64,000 nucleotides of DNA, from positions 1,787,501 through 1,851,500 of the forward strand of contig NC_015167.1 in the NCBI RefSeq assembly GCF_000190595.1. The letters run 5' to 3'. Shown piece by piece: positions 32,971 to 40,894 of the stretch. Positions within the stretch are counted from its first letter, which is position 1; each line of letters begins with the position of its first letter. The stretch comes from Cellulophaga lytica DSM 7489. Its GTDB lineage: Bacteria > Bacteroidota > Bacteroidia > Flavobacteriales > Flavobacteriaceae. The notes beneath the pieces are model-generated. The model saw nothing but the letters and a program-made list of their open reading frames with translations, was not told the DNA's origin and made no database searches. The position numbers and the translations under genes were made by a program.

Positions 32971-33624
32971 ATGAACGCATTAGAATTTAATACACGCAGT
33001 AAAGAGTTGCAAAAATTAGCTCCAGAAATACCTTTGCAATGGGGAAAAATACAAAACAACACTACCGATAAAAAAGTGTCTCTATTTAAGTGTAAAACAT
33101 TATCTAGTTTAGAGCTTGCAATTACAGGATTGCCTACAGATGATAAAAATTATTTTAAAAGAAGATGGTTTTTATGGCAATGTGCCAGGTGCGATGAATA
33201 TCTATTTTATACAAATACTGGAGTTAGTAGAAATCCAAATGGCAAGGATCAGGAATATGATATAGAATTTTTTGGAGATAAAAATTTACGTTTTGATGTT
33301 AAAGGAACGTTAGTGCCTAAAGAGTTAAGAAGTAATTTTAGTTTTGAGTTTCCAGAGAAAATAGTGAACTTTTATTATAGTAGGCAAAGTGCTGGCAAGC
33401 GTAGTTGCTTGCAAAACCGTTTGTTTATAGTGCATCACTCGTTTAAAGAACATAAAAGAGCATTAGAGCTACGTTGTGCTTGGGAGTATAAAACTGAAGT
33501 TTATAAAAGCTTTATTCATCAATTAAAAACCTCTAAAAACTTTATAAGTTACCTAAATGTAAAAGCTATGGTAATTTTTATTATTGAAAAAAAAGATGGT
33601 AGTTTTAGTTACAGGTTTGCGTAA
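32971..33624 (+). CDS. Candidate restriction endonuclease partner of the C5 methyltransferase
   Basis: A 217-residue soluble protein with no family match that I recognise. Residues 97-111 read DIEFFGDKNLRFDVK. Asp97, Asp109 and Lys111 fit the D-x(n)-[DE]-x-K pattern of PD-(D/E)xK nucleases, with hydrophobic strands around it and a basic segment before it (YFKRRWFLWQC). CARC (71-74) could bind zinc. The size is right for a type II restriction subunit. It lies 56 bases after a C5 methyltransferase on the same strand and ends 1 base before the convergent feoB stop, so the pair looks like a compact restriction-modification unit. This is an inference from motif and position, not a recognised homology. 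Confidence 0.6.
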   Translation: MNALEFNTRSKELQKLAPEIPLQWGKIQNNTTDKKVSLFKCKTLSSLELAITGLPTDDKNYFKRRWFLWQCARCDEYLFYTNTGVSRNPNGKDQEYDIEFFGDKNLRFDVKGTLVPKELRSNFSFEFPEKIVNFYYSRQSAGKRSCLQNRLFIVHHSFKEHKRALELRCAWEYKTEVYKSFIHQLKTSKNFISYLNVKAMVIFIIEKKDGSFSYRFA

Positions 33625-33625
33625 T

Positions 33626-35854
33626 TTATTTTAAAATTTGATATGCAATAAGAGCAACTATATAAGCAAAACCACTCATAAATACCAATTGTGCAGCAGG
33701 CCATTTCCAACTATTAGTTTCTCTTTTAACCACAGCTAATGTACTCATACATTGCATTGCAAAAGCATAAAAAAGTAGTAAAGAAATACCAGATGCTAAG
33801 TTAAAAAGTGGTTTGTTATTCCACGGGTTAATCTCGGCAGCCATGCGGTTTTTAATAGTTTCTTCTTCATCATTACCAACACTGTAAATTGTGGCAAGTG
33901 TGCCTACAAACACCTCACGAGCGGCAAACGAAGTTATTACTGCAATACCAATTTTCCAGTCGTAACCCAAAGGCTTTACAATAGGCTCTATAGCTTTGCC
34001 AGCGTAACCAATAAAAGAGTGCTCTAATTTAAAACTAGCTATTTCTTCGTTCTCTGCTTTTAGTTTTAAATCGTTTGTACGTATTGCAATAGAATCTTTA
34101 ATAATTGCTCCACTTAATGTAGGGTAATTGGTGTAAAGTTCACCAGTATAAATGGCAATTTCATTTTTAATATGGTTTTGGTTAAACTCAGAGTAACCAA
34201 CCGTATTAATTCTGTTTTTAACAATCTCTTCTGCGTTTTTAAAATTATCTGATATACCATAAGAGCCCAATACCCATAAAATAATTGATATGGCTAAAAT
34301 AATTTTACCAGCACCATACACAAAGCTTTTAGTTTTTTCCCAAACCGTATAAGCTACATTTTTAAATAATGGAAGCTTATAATTTGGCATTTCTATAACA
34401 AAAAATGTTCTGCTTTTTATTTTTAAAATTTTGTGTAAAACCATTGCAGAAAAAATAGACATTCCAAACCCTAGTAAATATAACAACATAAGTGTTAGCG
34501 CTTGGTAGCTAAGTCCTAAAAATTTCCCTTCTGGTATAACAAGGGCAATTATAATTAAGTACACCGGTAAACGGGCAGAGCAAGTTGTAAAAGGTGTTAC
34601 TAATATTGTTATTAGGCGTTCTTTCCAGTTTTCTATTGTTCTGGTTGCCATAACTGCAGGTATAGCGCAGGCAGTACCAGAAATTAATGGTACAACACTT
34701 TTACCACTTAATCCAAATGGGCGCATAAGTTTATCCATTAAAAATACAACTCTACTCATATATCCACTTTCTTCAAGTAAGGATATAAACAAGAATAAAA
34801 ATGCAATTTGTGGTATAAAAATTACTACACCTCCAATACCCGCTATTATGCCTTCTGCAAGTAAGTTTGTAAATGCACCTGGCGGCAAGCTAGCTTTTGT
34901 CCATTCGCTCATTTGCGCAAAAGACTCATCTATAAAATCCATTGGGTAGCTACTCCACTCATAAATGGCTTGGAAAATGACTAATAATATTAAAAAGAAT
35001 ATTACGTAACCCCAGACTTTGTGCGTTAAAATTTTATCTAAAGTTGCTCTAAAACCTTTAGCAACAGTAAGGTCTACAGTATAAGTTTCTTTTAAAATAT
35101 TATTTATAAATTGATATCTTAAAACGGTTTCTCTGTGCTGTAACTTTTTAAGTTCTGTGTTAGATTTTATAGAGAAAGTTGCATCTTTTATGCGTTTTTT
35201 CTCTATAGGCATAAAGTTAACATCTTGCGTAATAACCAACCAAAGCTTGTAAACGTCTTCCTTAGGAAAAGCAGCTCTAAGTTTATTAAAATAATCTGGA
35301 GCAATAGATGTAGTGTCTATATTTGGCTTAACAGATAAGTTTTTGTAATCTGCAATAAGCTCTTTTAGGGTGTCTATACCAATACCTTTTCTTGTGCTAA
35401 CAAGAGCAATTTTTGTGTTTAGTTTTTCTTCTAATAAGGGTATGTTTAGCGTAATTCCTTTTCTGGTCATACGGTCTGCCATATTAATTACTAAAATGGC
35501 AGGTATTTTAAGGTCTTTTATTTGAGTAAATAAAAGTAAGTTACGCTTTAGGTTTTCTACATCTGTAACAACAACAGCAACATCAGGAAAATCTTTATCG
35601 TTTTTATTTAAAAGTAATTCTACAACAACACTCTCATCTAAAGATGTTGTGTTTAAGCTGTATGTACCAGGTAAATCTATTATATGCGCCTTAACACCAC
35701 GAGGTAATTTGCAAATACCTTCTTTTTTTTCTACAGTTATACCTGGGTAATTACCCACTTTTTGTTTTAATCCTGTAAGCTGATTAAAGACTGATGTTTT
35801 TCCGGTATTAGGATTTCCAATTAAGGCTACATTAATATTTTTGCTCATACTCAA
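33626..35854 (-). CDS. feoB: Ferrous iron transport protein B
   Basis: The GTPase-linked inner-membrane Fe(II) transporter. The N-terminal G domain has the P-loop GNPNTGKTS (13-21) and G3 motif DLPGTYSL. A helical spacer follows, then about eight or more membrane segments with the two gate regions around IPQIAFLFLFISLLEESGYM and GTACAIPAVMATRTIENWKE. The 742-residue length is normal. The start lies 6 bases after the feoA stop, so the two are translated together. The cysteine in GTACAIP is conserved in the family. No Fur box was identified by eye upstream. Confidence 0.95.
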   Translation of the reverse strand: MSMSKNINVALIGNPNTGKTSVFNQLTGLKQKVGNYPGITVEKKEGICKLPRGVKAHIIDLPGTYSLNTTSLDESVVVELLLNKNDKDFPDVAVVVTDVENLKRNLLLFTQIKDLKIPAILVINMADRMTRKGITLNIPLLEEKLNTKIALVSTRKGIGIDTLKELIADYKNLSVKPNIDTTSIAPDYFNKLRAAFPKEDVYKLWLVITQDVNFMPIEKKRIKDATFSIKSNTELKKLQHRETVLRYQFINNILKETYTVDLTVAKGFRATLDKILTHKVWGYVIFFLILLVIFQAIYEWSSYPMDFIDESFAQMSEWTKASLPPGAFTNLLAEGIIAGIGGVVIFIPQIAFLFLFISLLEESGYMSRVVFLMDKLMRPFGLSGKSVVPLISGTACAIPAVMATRTIENWKERLITILVTPFTTCSARLPVYLIIIALVIPEGKFLGLSYQALTLMLLYLLGFGMSIFSAMVLHKILKIKSRTFFVIEMPNYKLPLFKNVAYTVWEKTKSFVYGAGKIILAISIILWVLGSYGISDNFKNAEEIVKNRINTVGYSEFNQNHIKNEIAIYTGELYTNYPTLSGAIIKDSIAIRTNDLKLKAENEEIASFKLEHSFIGYAGKAIEPIVKPLGYDWKIGIAVITSFAAREVFVGTLATIYSVGNDEEETIKNRMAAEINPWNNKPLFNLASGISLLLFYAFAMQCMSTLAVVKRETNSWKWPAAQLVFMSGFAYIVALIAYQILK

Positions 35855-35860
35855 TTACAT

Positions 35861-36091
35861 TCATTCAATTAAATCTACTTCAATTAAGTTGGCTGTAGAT
35901 TTTCTTATCGCTATATGTGAGCCATTTACGTTAATGTAAATAGGGTCTTTTAATGGGGCAATCTGTATAAGCTCTACAACATTGCCAGGCAAGCAACCCA
36001 TTTCTAAGAGTTTAATAGGTAAGGTGTCTTCAGAGAAATCTTTAATAACCCCTTTTTGCCCTTTTTTTAGTTGTGCTACAGTAATGCTCAA
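35861..36091 (-). CDS. feoA: Ferrous iron transport protein A
   Basis: A 76-residue SH3-fold cytosolic partner of FeoB, thought to modulate its activity. Visible features are LKKGQKGVIKDFSEDTLPIK, LLEMGCLPGNVVELIQIAPL and the closing strand GSHIAIRKSTANLIEVDL, the standard FeoA layout. It is the first gene of the feoAB operon on the minus strand. A -7 box lies about 30 bases upstream. Confidence 0.95.
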   Translation of the reverse strand: MSITVAQLKKGQKGVIKDFSEDTLPIKLLEMGCLPGNVVELIQIAPLKDPIYINVNGSHIAIRKSTANLIEVDLIE

Positions 36092-36120
36092 TTTTTATTT
36101 AGATTGATTTTAAGTAAGAG

Positions 36121-36128
36121 CAAAAGTA
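36121..36128 (-). promoter_or_regulatory. -7 box (TACTTTTG) of feoAB
   Basis: Read on the minus strand, TACTTTTG fits TAnnTTTG and lies 30 bases before the feoA start. A TTG lies only 11 bases further upstream, short of the usual spacing. Confidence 0.4.
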
Positions 36129-36188
36129 ATGGAAAAAAGCAAAATAACAGAACTCTACATTACTTTTTTATATTCTTTAACATCAAAA

Positions 36189-36860
36189 TTAGTCTTTGTA
36201 TGATGCTTTTAAAATTTTAATGTCTTCAATAAGTTTCTCAATCTCTTTACTGTCTGTGCCATCATAAGTACCACGTATACGTTTTTCTTTATCAACTAAA
36301 ACAAAGTTTTCTGTGTGTACCATACTGTAAGGATTGTTAAGGTCTGTTTTAGCTGCCATATAGGATTTGCGGGCTAGATCATAAATTTCTTTTCTGTCTC
36401 CTGTCACTAAATTCCATTTGCTGTCAATAACTCCTTTTTTAAGGGCATATTTTTTTAGCTGAGCAACAGAGTCTATTTCAGGAGTAACAGAATGAGATAA
36501 AAGCATTACGTCATCATCATTTTTTATAATCTCTTGTACTTTTACCATATTTTTTGTCATTACAGGACAAATGGTTTGGCAGGTGGTAAAAAAGAAATCT
36601 GCTACATAAATTTTGTTTGCGTAATTATCTTGGGTAATAGTTTTTCCGTTTTGGTTGGTAAGTTTAAAGTTAGCAACAGTGTGGTACTTTTTTTTGTGTA
36701 AAAGTGTAGAGTCTACAAGTTCTGTGTTAAAATCTGCTGGCTGGTAAATAGGCAGCTTAACTTCTGGTTTTAAAGCGTTGTAAAATAAGGTAATTATTAT
36801 TGCAGATATTACTAAAAGAACAATGCCAAAAACTTTAAATTTGCTAAAAAACGCTCCCAT
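36189..36860 (-). CDS. SCO1/SenC family copper chaperone
   Basis: A membrane-anchored thioredoxin-fold protein that helps build the CuA site of cytochrome c oxidase or maintains its thiols. The single N-terminal membrane helix is at about residues 10-28. The copper-binding CxxxC is Cys94-Cys98 in FTTCQTICPVM, and the third ligand His182 is in MVHTENFVLVD. The 223-residue length and the GTYDGTDSKEIEKLIEDI ending are typical. No cytochrome oxidase genes are adjacent. The gene is separated from feoA by about 97 bases, so the two are probably independent or loosely linked. Confidence 0.92.
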   Translation of the reverse strand: MGAFFSKFKVFGIVLLVISAIIITLFYNALKPEVKLPIYQPADFNTELVDSTLLHKKKYHTVANFKLTNQNGKTITQDNYANKIYVADFFFTTCQTICPVMTKNMVKVQEIIKNDDDVMLLSHSVTPEIDSVAQLKKYALKKGVIDSKWNLVTGDRKEIYDLARKSYMAAKTDLNNPYSMVHTENFVLVDKEKRIRGTYDGTDSKEIEKLIEDIKILKASYKD

Positions 36861-36956
36861 AATTTTTTATGCAAATTTACAATAGGCATAGGTAATAATC
36901 AATACCCTAGCTTATTAAATAATTCATAAAAATGATGCCGTTATAGGTATATCTTT

Positions 36957-36985
36957 TTGTAAGAGCGCTTAAAAGTGTACTTTTG
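36957..36985 (+). promoter_or_regulatory. Bacteroidota-type promoter of rseP
   Basis: TTG (36957-36959) is followed after 18 bases by TACTTTTG (36978-36985), matching the TTG-N17-23-TAnnTTTG consensus. The rseP ATG is 28 bases downstream. This rules out the longer reading frame that begins at 36975 inside the promoter. Confidence 0.7.
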
Positions 36986-37013
36986 TTCGTTTTTAAAAAC
37001 TAAAAGAGATTTA

Positions 37014-38330
37014 ATGGAATTATTTATTCAGATAGTACAGTTCATTTTAATTATATCAGTACTTGTTATTTTGCATGAGCTGGGGCATTTTATTCCTGCC
37101 AAATATTTTAAAACTAAAGTTGAAAAATTTTACTTGTTTTTTGATGTTAAGTTTTCACTTTTTAAAAAGAAGATAGGCGATACTGTTTATGGTATTGGAT
37201 GGTTGCCTTTAGGTGGTTATGTTAAAATAGCTGGTATGATAGACGAAAGTATGGACACCGAGCAAATGAAAAGCGAACCACAACCATGGGAGTTTAGGAG
37301 TAAGCCAGCTTGGCAACGTTTAATTATAATGTTGGGTGGTGTAACTGTAAACTTTTTTTTAGCTTGGTTTATATATACAATGTTGTTATTTAATAACGGA
37401 GATACGTATATACCTGCAGATAGTTTAAAACACGGAATTTTAATAGATTCTATAGGAGAACAATTAGGATTAAAAACAGGAGATAAAATTTTAGCTATAG
37501 ATGGTAAAAAAAGTAAAAAGTTTACAGATGCCGTATTAGATATTATTTTAGGAGACGAGGTTACTGTTAAAAGAGACGGTAAAGAAATTACCGTGCCATT
37601 AAGCGCAGAAGGTAAAGAAGCTGTTTTTAGTACACAAGGGAGAAATTTTTTAGGCTACAGACAAAAAGCCACTATAGACAGTGTTGTGTCTGGTATGGTT
37701 GCGGAAAAAGCAGGGGTACTAAAGGGAGATGAAATTGTTGCTGTTAACGGACAAAAAACAGCGTACTGGAACGAGTTTGTTGGTGTGATTAAAAAGTCTC
37801 CAGAAAAGGAAATAGAATTAGAGGTTTTACGTAATGGGCAACCAAAAACATTGCAAATGACGGTTCCTGAGGAAGCAGCAATAGGTGTTGTGTTAAGCAG
37901 AGAAGACTTATTTGTTACAGATAACTATAGTTTTGGTGCAGCTATACCGGAAGGATTTAACAAAACTATAGAAGTACTAACAAAACAAATTAGACAGTTT
38001 AAGGTTATTTTTAACACTAAAACAGGAGCTTACAAACAAGTAAAAGGGCCTATTGGTATTGTAGAAATGATGCCAAAACAGTGGAACTGGACATTTATTT
38101 GGAACTTTATGGCAATGTTCTCTGTATGGTTAGCTTTTTTAAACATTTTACCTATTCCGGCATTAGATGGTGGACACGTAATGTTTTTATTGTATGAAAT
38201 TATTTCTGGCCGCCCGCCTAGTGAAAAAGTACTAGAAAAAGGACAAATTATTGGTTTTGTAATACTTATGGGTCTTATGGCAATTGTGTTTGGAAACGAC
38301 ATCTGGAATATTATAAAGAAATTTATATAA
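37014..38330 (+). CDS. rseP: Site-2 intramembrane metalloprotease RseP
   Basis: Cleaves membrane-anchored anti-sigma factors or leftover signal peptides within the inner membrane. The zinc motif HELGH is at residues 21-25 in the first membrane helix, and the third-ligand motif PALDGGHV lies in the C-terminal helix region. Two periplasmic PDZ regions are seen around IDSIGEQLGLKTGDKILAID and DSVVSGMVAEKAGVLKGDEI. The 438-residue length is normal. The ATG at 37014 gives MELFIQIVQF and follows a clear promoter; the upstream extension is not used. The neighbouring genes do not include a sigma/anti-sigma pair. Confidence 0.93.
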   Translation: MELFIQIVQFILIISVLVILHELGHFIPAKYFKTKVEKFYLFFDVKFSLFKKKIGDTVYGIGWLPLGGYVKIAGMIDESMDTEQMKSEPQPWEFRSKPAWQRLIIMLGGVTVNFFLAWFIYTMLLFNNGDTYIPADSLKHGILIDSIGEQLGLKTGDKILAIDGKKSKKFTDAVLDIILGDEVTVKRDGKEITVPLSAEGKEAVFSTQGRNFLGYRQKATIDSVVSGMVAEKAGVLKGDEIVAVNGQKTAYWNEFVGVIKKSPEKEIELEVLRNGQPKTLQMTVPEEAAIGVVLSREDLFVTDNYSFGAAIPEGFNKTIEVLTKQIRQFKVIFNTKTGAYKQVKGPIGIVEMMPKQWNWTFIWNFMAMFSVWLAFLNILPIPALDGGHVMFLLYEIISGRPPSEKVLEKGQIIGFVILMGLMAIVFGNDIWNIIKKFI

Positions 38331-38346
38331 ATTTTTATTTTTTGTT

Positions 38347-38376
38347 TTGTAGATATTAAAAAAGCTTATATATTTG
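38347..38376 (+). promoter_or_regulatory. Promoter of tRNA-Asn
   Basis: TTG (38347-38349) and TATATTTG (38369-38376) are spaced by 19 bases, a full match to the flavobacterial consensus. The -7 box ends 32 bases before the mature tRNA. Confidence 0.65.
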
Positions 38377-38408
38377 CACCCGCTTACAGACGTTATGTCT
38401 GCTAACAT

Positions 38409-38482
38409 TCCTCCTTAGCTCAGTTGGTTAGAGCATCTGACTGTTAATCAGAGGGTCCTTGGTTCGAGCCCAAGAGGGGGAG
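38409..38482 (+). tRNA. tRNA-Asn (anticodon GTT)
   Basis: The acceptor stem TCCTCCT pairs with AGGGGGA (one T-G wobble), with discriminator G at 38482. The anticodon arm CTGA-CTGTTAA-TCAG gives anticodon GTT. The T arm CTTGG-TTCGAGC-CCAAG and the D arm with AGTTGGTTAGAGC are standard. CCA is not encoded in full. Confidence 0.95.
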
Positions 38483-38489
38483 CAAAACA

Positions 38490-38520
38490 AACCTCAACTA
38501 GAAATAGTTGAGGTTTTTTG
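38490..38520 (+). terminator. Terminator after tRNA-Asn
   Basis: AACCTCAACTA pairs perfectly with TAGTTGAGGTT around a GAAA loop, followed by a T run. Confidence 0.85.
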
Positions 38521-38602
38521 CTTTTATATAGTTTCTGCAATTTTATAGTTTGTAGTTGTTTTAATTTTTCCAGTATCTTTTCAGTCTTAAAATTACAAAT
38601 CT

Positions 38603-38830
38603 ATGTTTTCTATAATAGGTTGGCTCGGGGCCTTATTGTTTGTAGTGTCTTACTTGTTGCTAAGCATAGGTAAACTATCATCTAAATCTAAAGTATACCA
38701 TATTTTAAATATATTAGGTGCCGTTTGCTTAATTATTAATGGTTTTGCTTTAAATGACTTTCCTAATGTTGTAGTTAACGCTGTATGGGCTTGTATTGGG
38801 CTCTATGCTATTGTTAAGGTTGTTAAGTAA
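38603..38830 (+). CDS. Small membrane protein, CBU_0592-like
   Basis: A 75-residue protein with three hydrophobic segments: about residues 3-22, 32-47 and 57-73. The pattern IGWLGALLFVVSYLLLSIGK, followed by KVYHILNILGAVCLIINGFA and NAVWACIGLYAIVKV, matches the small CBU_0592-type membrane proteins found in many bacteria, whose function is unknown. It stands alone after tRNA-Asn and converges with a TetR regulator, with 4 bases between the stops. Location in the inner membrane is inferred from hydropathy. Confidence 0.75.
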   Translation: MFSIIGWLGALLFVVSYLLLSIGKLSSKSKVYHILNILGAVCLIINGFALNDFPNVVVNAVWACIGLYAIVKVVK

Positions 38831-38839
38831 ACGTTTACT
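38826..38839. repeat. Perfect palindrome across convergent stop codons
   Basis: AGTAAACGTTTACT is a perfect 14-base palindrome covering the stop codons of the small membrane protein and the TetR gene. It differs by one A from the inverted repeat at 362-374. The core resembles LacI-family operators, but the location at two gene ends makes a regulatory role doubtful. Confidence 0.35.
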
Positions 38840-39440
38840 CGTTTTTAAATTCTAGTATATTTAACGCATACTTAATATAAATAGCCTCTTTTTGCTTGTA
38901 ATCTTCTGTTTTTTCATTAAAAAGTCCCAAATAATAGTAAGCACCATCTATTAAGGCAAAAATTACTTCTGTTATTTCATCAATGTTTGTGTTGGAAATA
39001 ATTTGGTGCTCTTTTGCTTCTGTTAATTTTTTGTGTAAAACCGTGTGTAGCGCTTGTAGGTAGCTTTTAAAGCTATCATTAAAATCTTTTTTTCTGTAAA
39101 TTAGGGCGTAGCAGCTATAAAAAACTCCATCATCAAAATATTTGTTCCAGTTTCTAGAAAAAAGTGATGTTATTAGATTGTGAAGTTTTTGTTTGGAGTT
39201 AATTTCACCATTTTCGTCATTTTGTACAATGTTTAAATGCTGTTCTAATATAAACTCATTTAAGCCAATTAATAGCTCATCTTTAGTTTTAAAATAGTGC
39301 ATTATTAAGCCATTACTTATGCTTAAATGTTCTGCAACCTTAGCAATAGAGGTGTTTTCTAAGCCTATGTCTTTTGCAACTTTGTAAAATGCTTTTATAA
39401 TTTCTTTTCGTCTTTGTACAGATACACTTTTTCTTCCCAT
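38835..39440 (-). CDS. TetR/AcrR family transcriptional regulator
   Basis: A one-component repressor of 201 residues. The N-terminal helix-turn-helix covers about residues 10-56: RRKEIIKAFYKVAKDIGLEN, then TSIAKVAEHLSISNGLIMHYFKTKDELL. The C-terminal ligand-binding part has no recognisable specificity. It is divergent from a phosphodiesterase-SusC-SusD operon, whose promoter region holds a TetR-type dyad. The simplest reading is that it controls that operon and perhaps itself. The inducer is unknown and may be a product of the imported substrate. Confidence 0.9.
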   Translation of the reverse strand: MGRKSVSVQRRKEIIKAFYKVAKDIGLENTSIAKVAEHLSISNGLIMHYFKTKDELLIGLNEFILEQHLNIVQNDENGEINSKQKLHNLITSLFSRNWNKYFDDGVFYSCYALIYRKKDFNDSFKSYLQALHTVLHKKLTEAKEHQIISNTNIDEITEVIFALIDGAYYYLGLFNEKTEDYKQKEAIYIKYALNILEFKNE

Positions 39441-39532
39441 GTAAGATTTTTATTTAGGCAAATGTAACATTTTAAGATAATTACAAGCCTTGCTTTGCCT
39501 GTGCAAGTTAACATTTATTTAAAGTTTTATTA

Positions 39533-39550
39533 ATTGAACATTCATTCAAT
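39533..39550. promoter_or_regulatory. Candidate TetR operator
   Basis: ATTGAA-CATTCA-TTCAAT is an 18-base inverted repeat of the kind bound by TetR regulators. It lies between the divergent tetR and phosphodiesterase genes, at the place where the -33 element of the plus-strand promoter (-7 box at 39567-39574) should be, so binding would block that promoter. Confidence 0.6.
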
Positions 39551-39566
39551 TTATAATTTATAAAAA

Positions 39567-39574
39567 TACTTTTG
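39567..39574 (+). promoter_or_regulatory. -7 box (TACTTTTG) of the phosphodiesterase-susCD operon
   Basis: TACTTTTG fits TAnnTTTG and ends 35 bases before the first gene. No TTG is found at the expected -33 distance, where the candidate operator lies instead, which fits a regulated, weak promoter. Confidence 0.5.
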
Positions 39575-39609
39575 ACCCAGATTTTAGTATAACCAATCAA
39601 TCTAAAAAA

Positions 39610-40866
39610 ATGGGGAATAAAATTAAATATGTAGTATTTGTTATGTGCTTAGTTGTGCAGGTAGGTTTTACTCAACAAACTAGCAAGCCTATAAATAATA
39701 AAAAAGTAGTGTTTGTTATAGTAGATGGTATTTCTACAGATATGCTGCAAAAAGCTCCAACTCCTTTTTTAGATAGTATAGCCAATACTGGTAGTTATAC
39801 TAAAGCATATGTGGGTGGTAAAAAAGGAGGTTACTCACAAACACCAACAATTTCTGCAGTAGGTTATAACAGTCTACTTACAGGTACTTGGGTTAATAAA
39901 CACAATGTATATGGTAATAGTATTAAAAAACCAAATTACAATTACCCAACAATTTTTAAGGTATTTAAAGATCAATATCCGTCTAAAAAAACAGCTATTT
40001 TTTCTACTTGGCTAGATAACAGAACAAAACTTATTGAGGGTGAATCTGAAACAAAAAATGTAGAGCTAGATTATGCTTTTGATGGTTTTGAATTAGACAC
40101 CACTAATTATCCGCATGATGCTTACAAGCAATACATTAAAAAAATTGATAATGATGTGGCTGTTGAGGCCGCTAGGTATATAAAAACTGATGCACCAGAC
40201 TTGTCTTGGGTGTATTTAGAGTATACAGATGATGTTGGCCACGGATTGGGTGATAGTCCGCAACTAGATGATGCAATTACATATGAAGATGCTTTGGTTG
40301 GCAAAATATGGAATGCTATTAAAATACGTGAAGCTAAGTTTAATGAAGATTGGTTATTGGTAGTTACAACAGACCATGGTCGTAGTCCTAAAGATGGGCG
40401 CCATCATGGAGGGCAAACAGAGAGGGAGCGTGCTACTTGGATTGTAACTAATGAGAAAAACACTAACAGTTATTTTAAAAATGAAACCTTAGCAATTACA
40501 GACATTTACCCAACTATGCTTCGTTTTTTAAATATTGATGTTTCTAAAGATATTGCTTATGAAATAGATGGTACTCCTTTTATAGACGATGTAGATGCTT
40601 ATGGTTTATCAGCTGTTAAAGAAGGCGACAAAATTGTTATCCGTTGGAAAAATAATTCAGATAAAAATGTAAAAGGAACAATTTACACTTCTACTACAAA
40701 TCAATTTAAAGAAGGAAAAAAAGATACTTACACAAAGGAGGTAACAGTGAGTTTGACTAGTGAAGAGACTACGCTATCGCTTAAAAAGCATACGGGCAAG
40801 ATGTTAAAAATAGTATTAGAAACTCCAAATAATGTGCTAAATACTTGGTACATAAACAATAACTAA
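39610..40866 (+). CDS. Secreted nucleotide pyrophosphatase/phosphodiesterase (alkaline phosphatase superfamily)
   Basis: A 418-residue exported hydrolase with a signal peptide (residues 1-22). Metal-site residues are Asp39 in FVIVDG, Asp207/Asp208 and His211 in YTDDVGHG, and Asp255-His256 in TTDHGRSPKDGRHHGG. The nucleophile region PTISAVGYNSLLTG aligns with PTxTFPNHYxxxTG of NPP enzymes, where Ser82 would take the place of the usual Thr. The C-terminal 80 residues form a small beta domain. As the first gene of a TetR-controlled SusC/SusD operon, it probably cleaves a phosphodiester or phosphomonoester in the substrate before or after import. The precise substrate is unknown. Confidence 0.88.
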   Translation: MGNKIKYVVFVMCLVVQVGFTQQTSKPINNKKVVFVIVDGISTDMLQKAPTPFLDSIANTGSYTKAYVGGKKGGYSQTPTISAVGYNSLLTGTWVNKHNVYGNSIKKPNYNYPTIFKVFKDQYPSKKTAIFSTWLDNRTKLIEGESETKNVELDYAFDGFELDTTNYPHDAYKQYIKKIDNDVAVEAARYIKTDAPDLSWVYLEYTDDVGHGLGDSPQLDDAITYEDALVGKIWNAIKIREAKFNEDWLLVVTTDHGRSPKDGRHHGGQTERERATWIVTNEKNTNSYFKNETLAITDIYPTMLRFLNIDVSKDIAYEIDGTPFIDDVDAYGLSAVKEGDKIVIRWKNNSDKNVKGTIYTSTTNQFKEGKKDTYTKEVTVSLTSEETTLSLKKHTGKMLKIVLETPNNVLNTWYINNN

Positions 40867-40894
40867 TAACCAATTTAACTTAACATTAAAGAAA

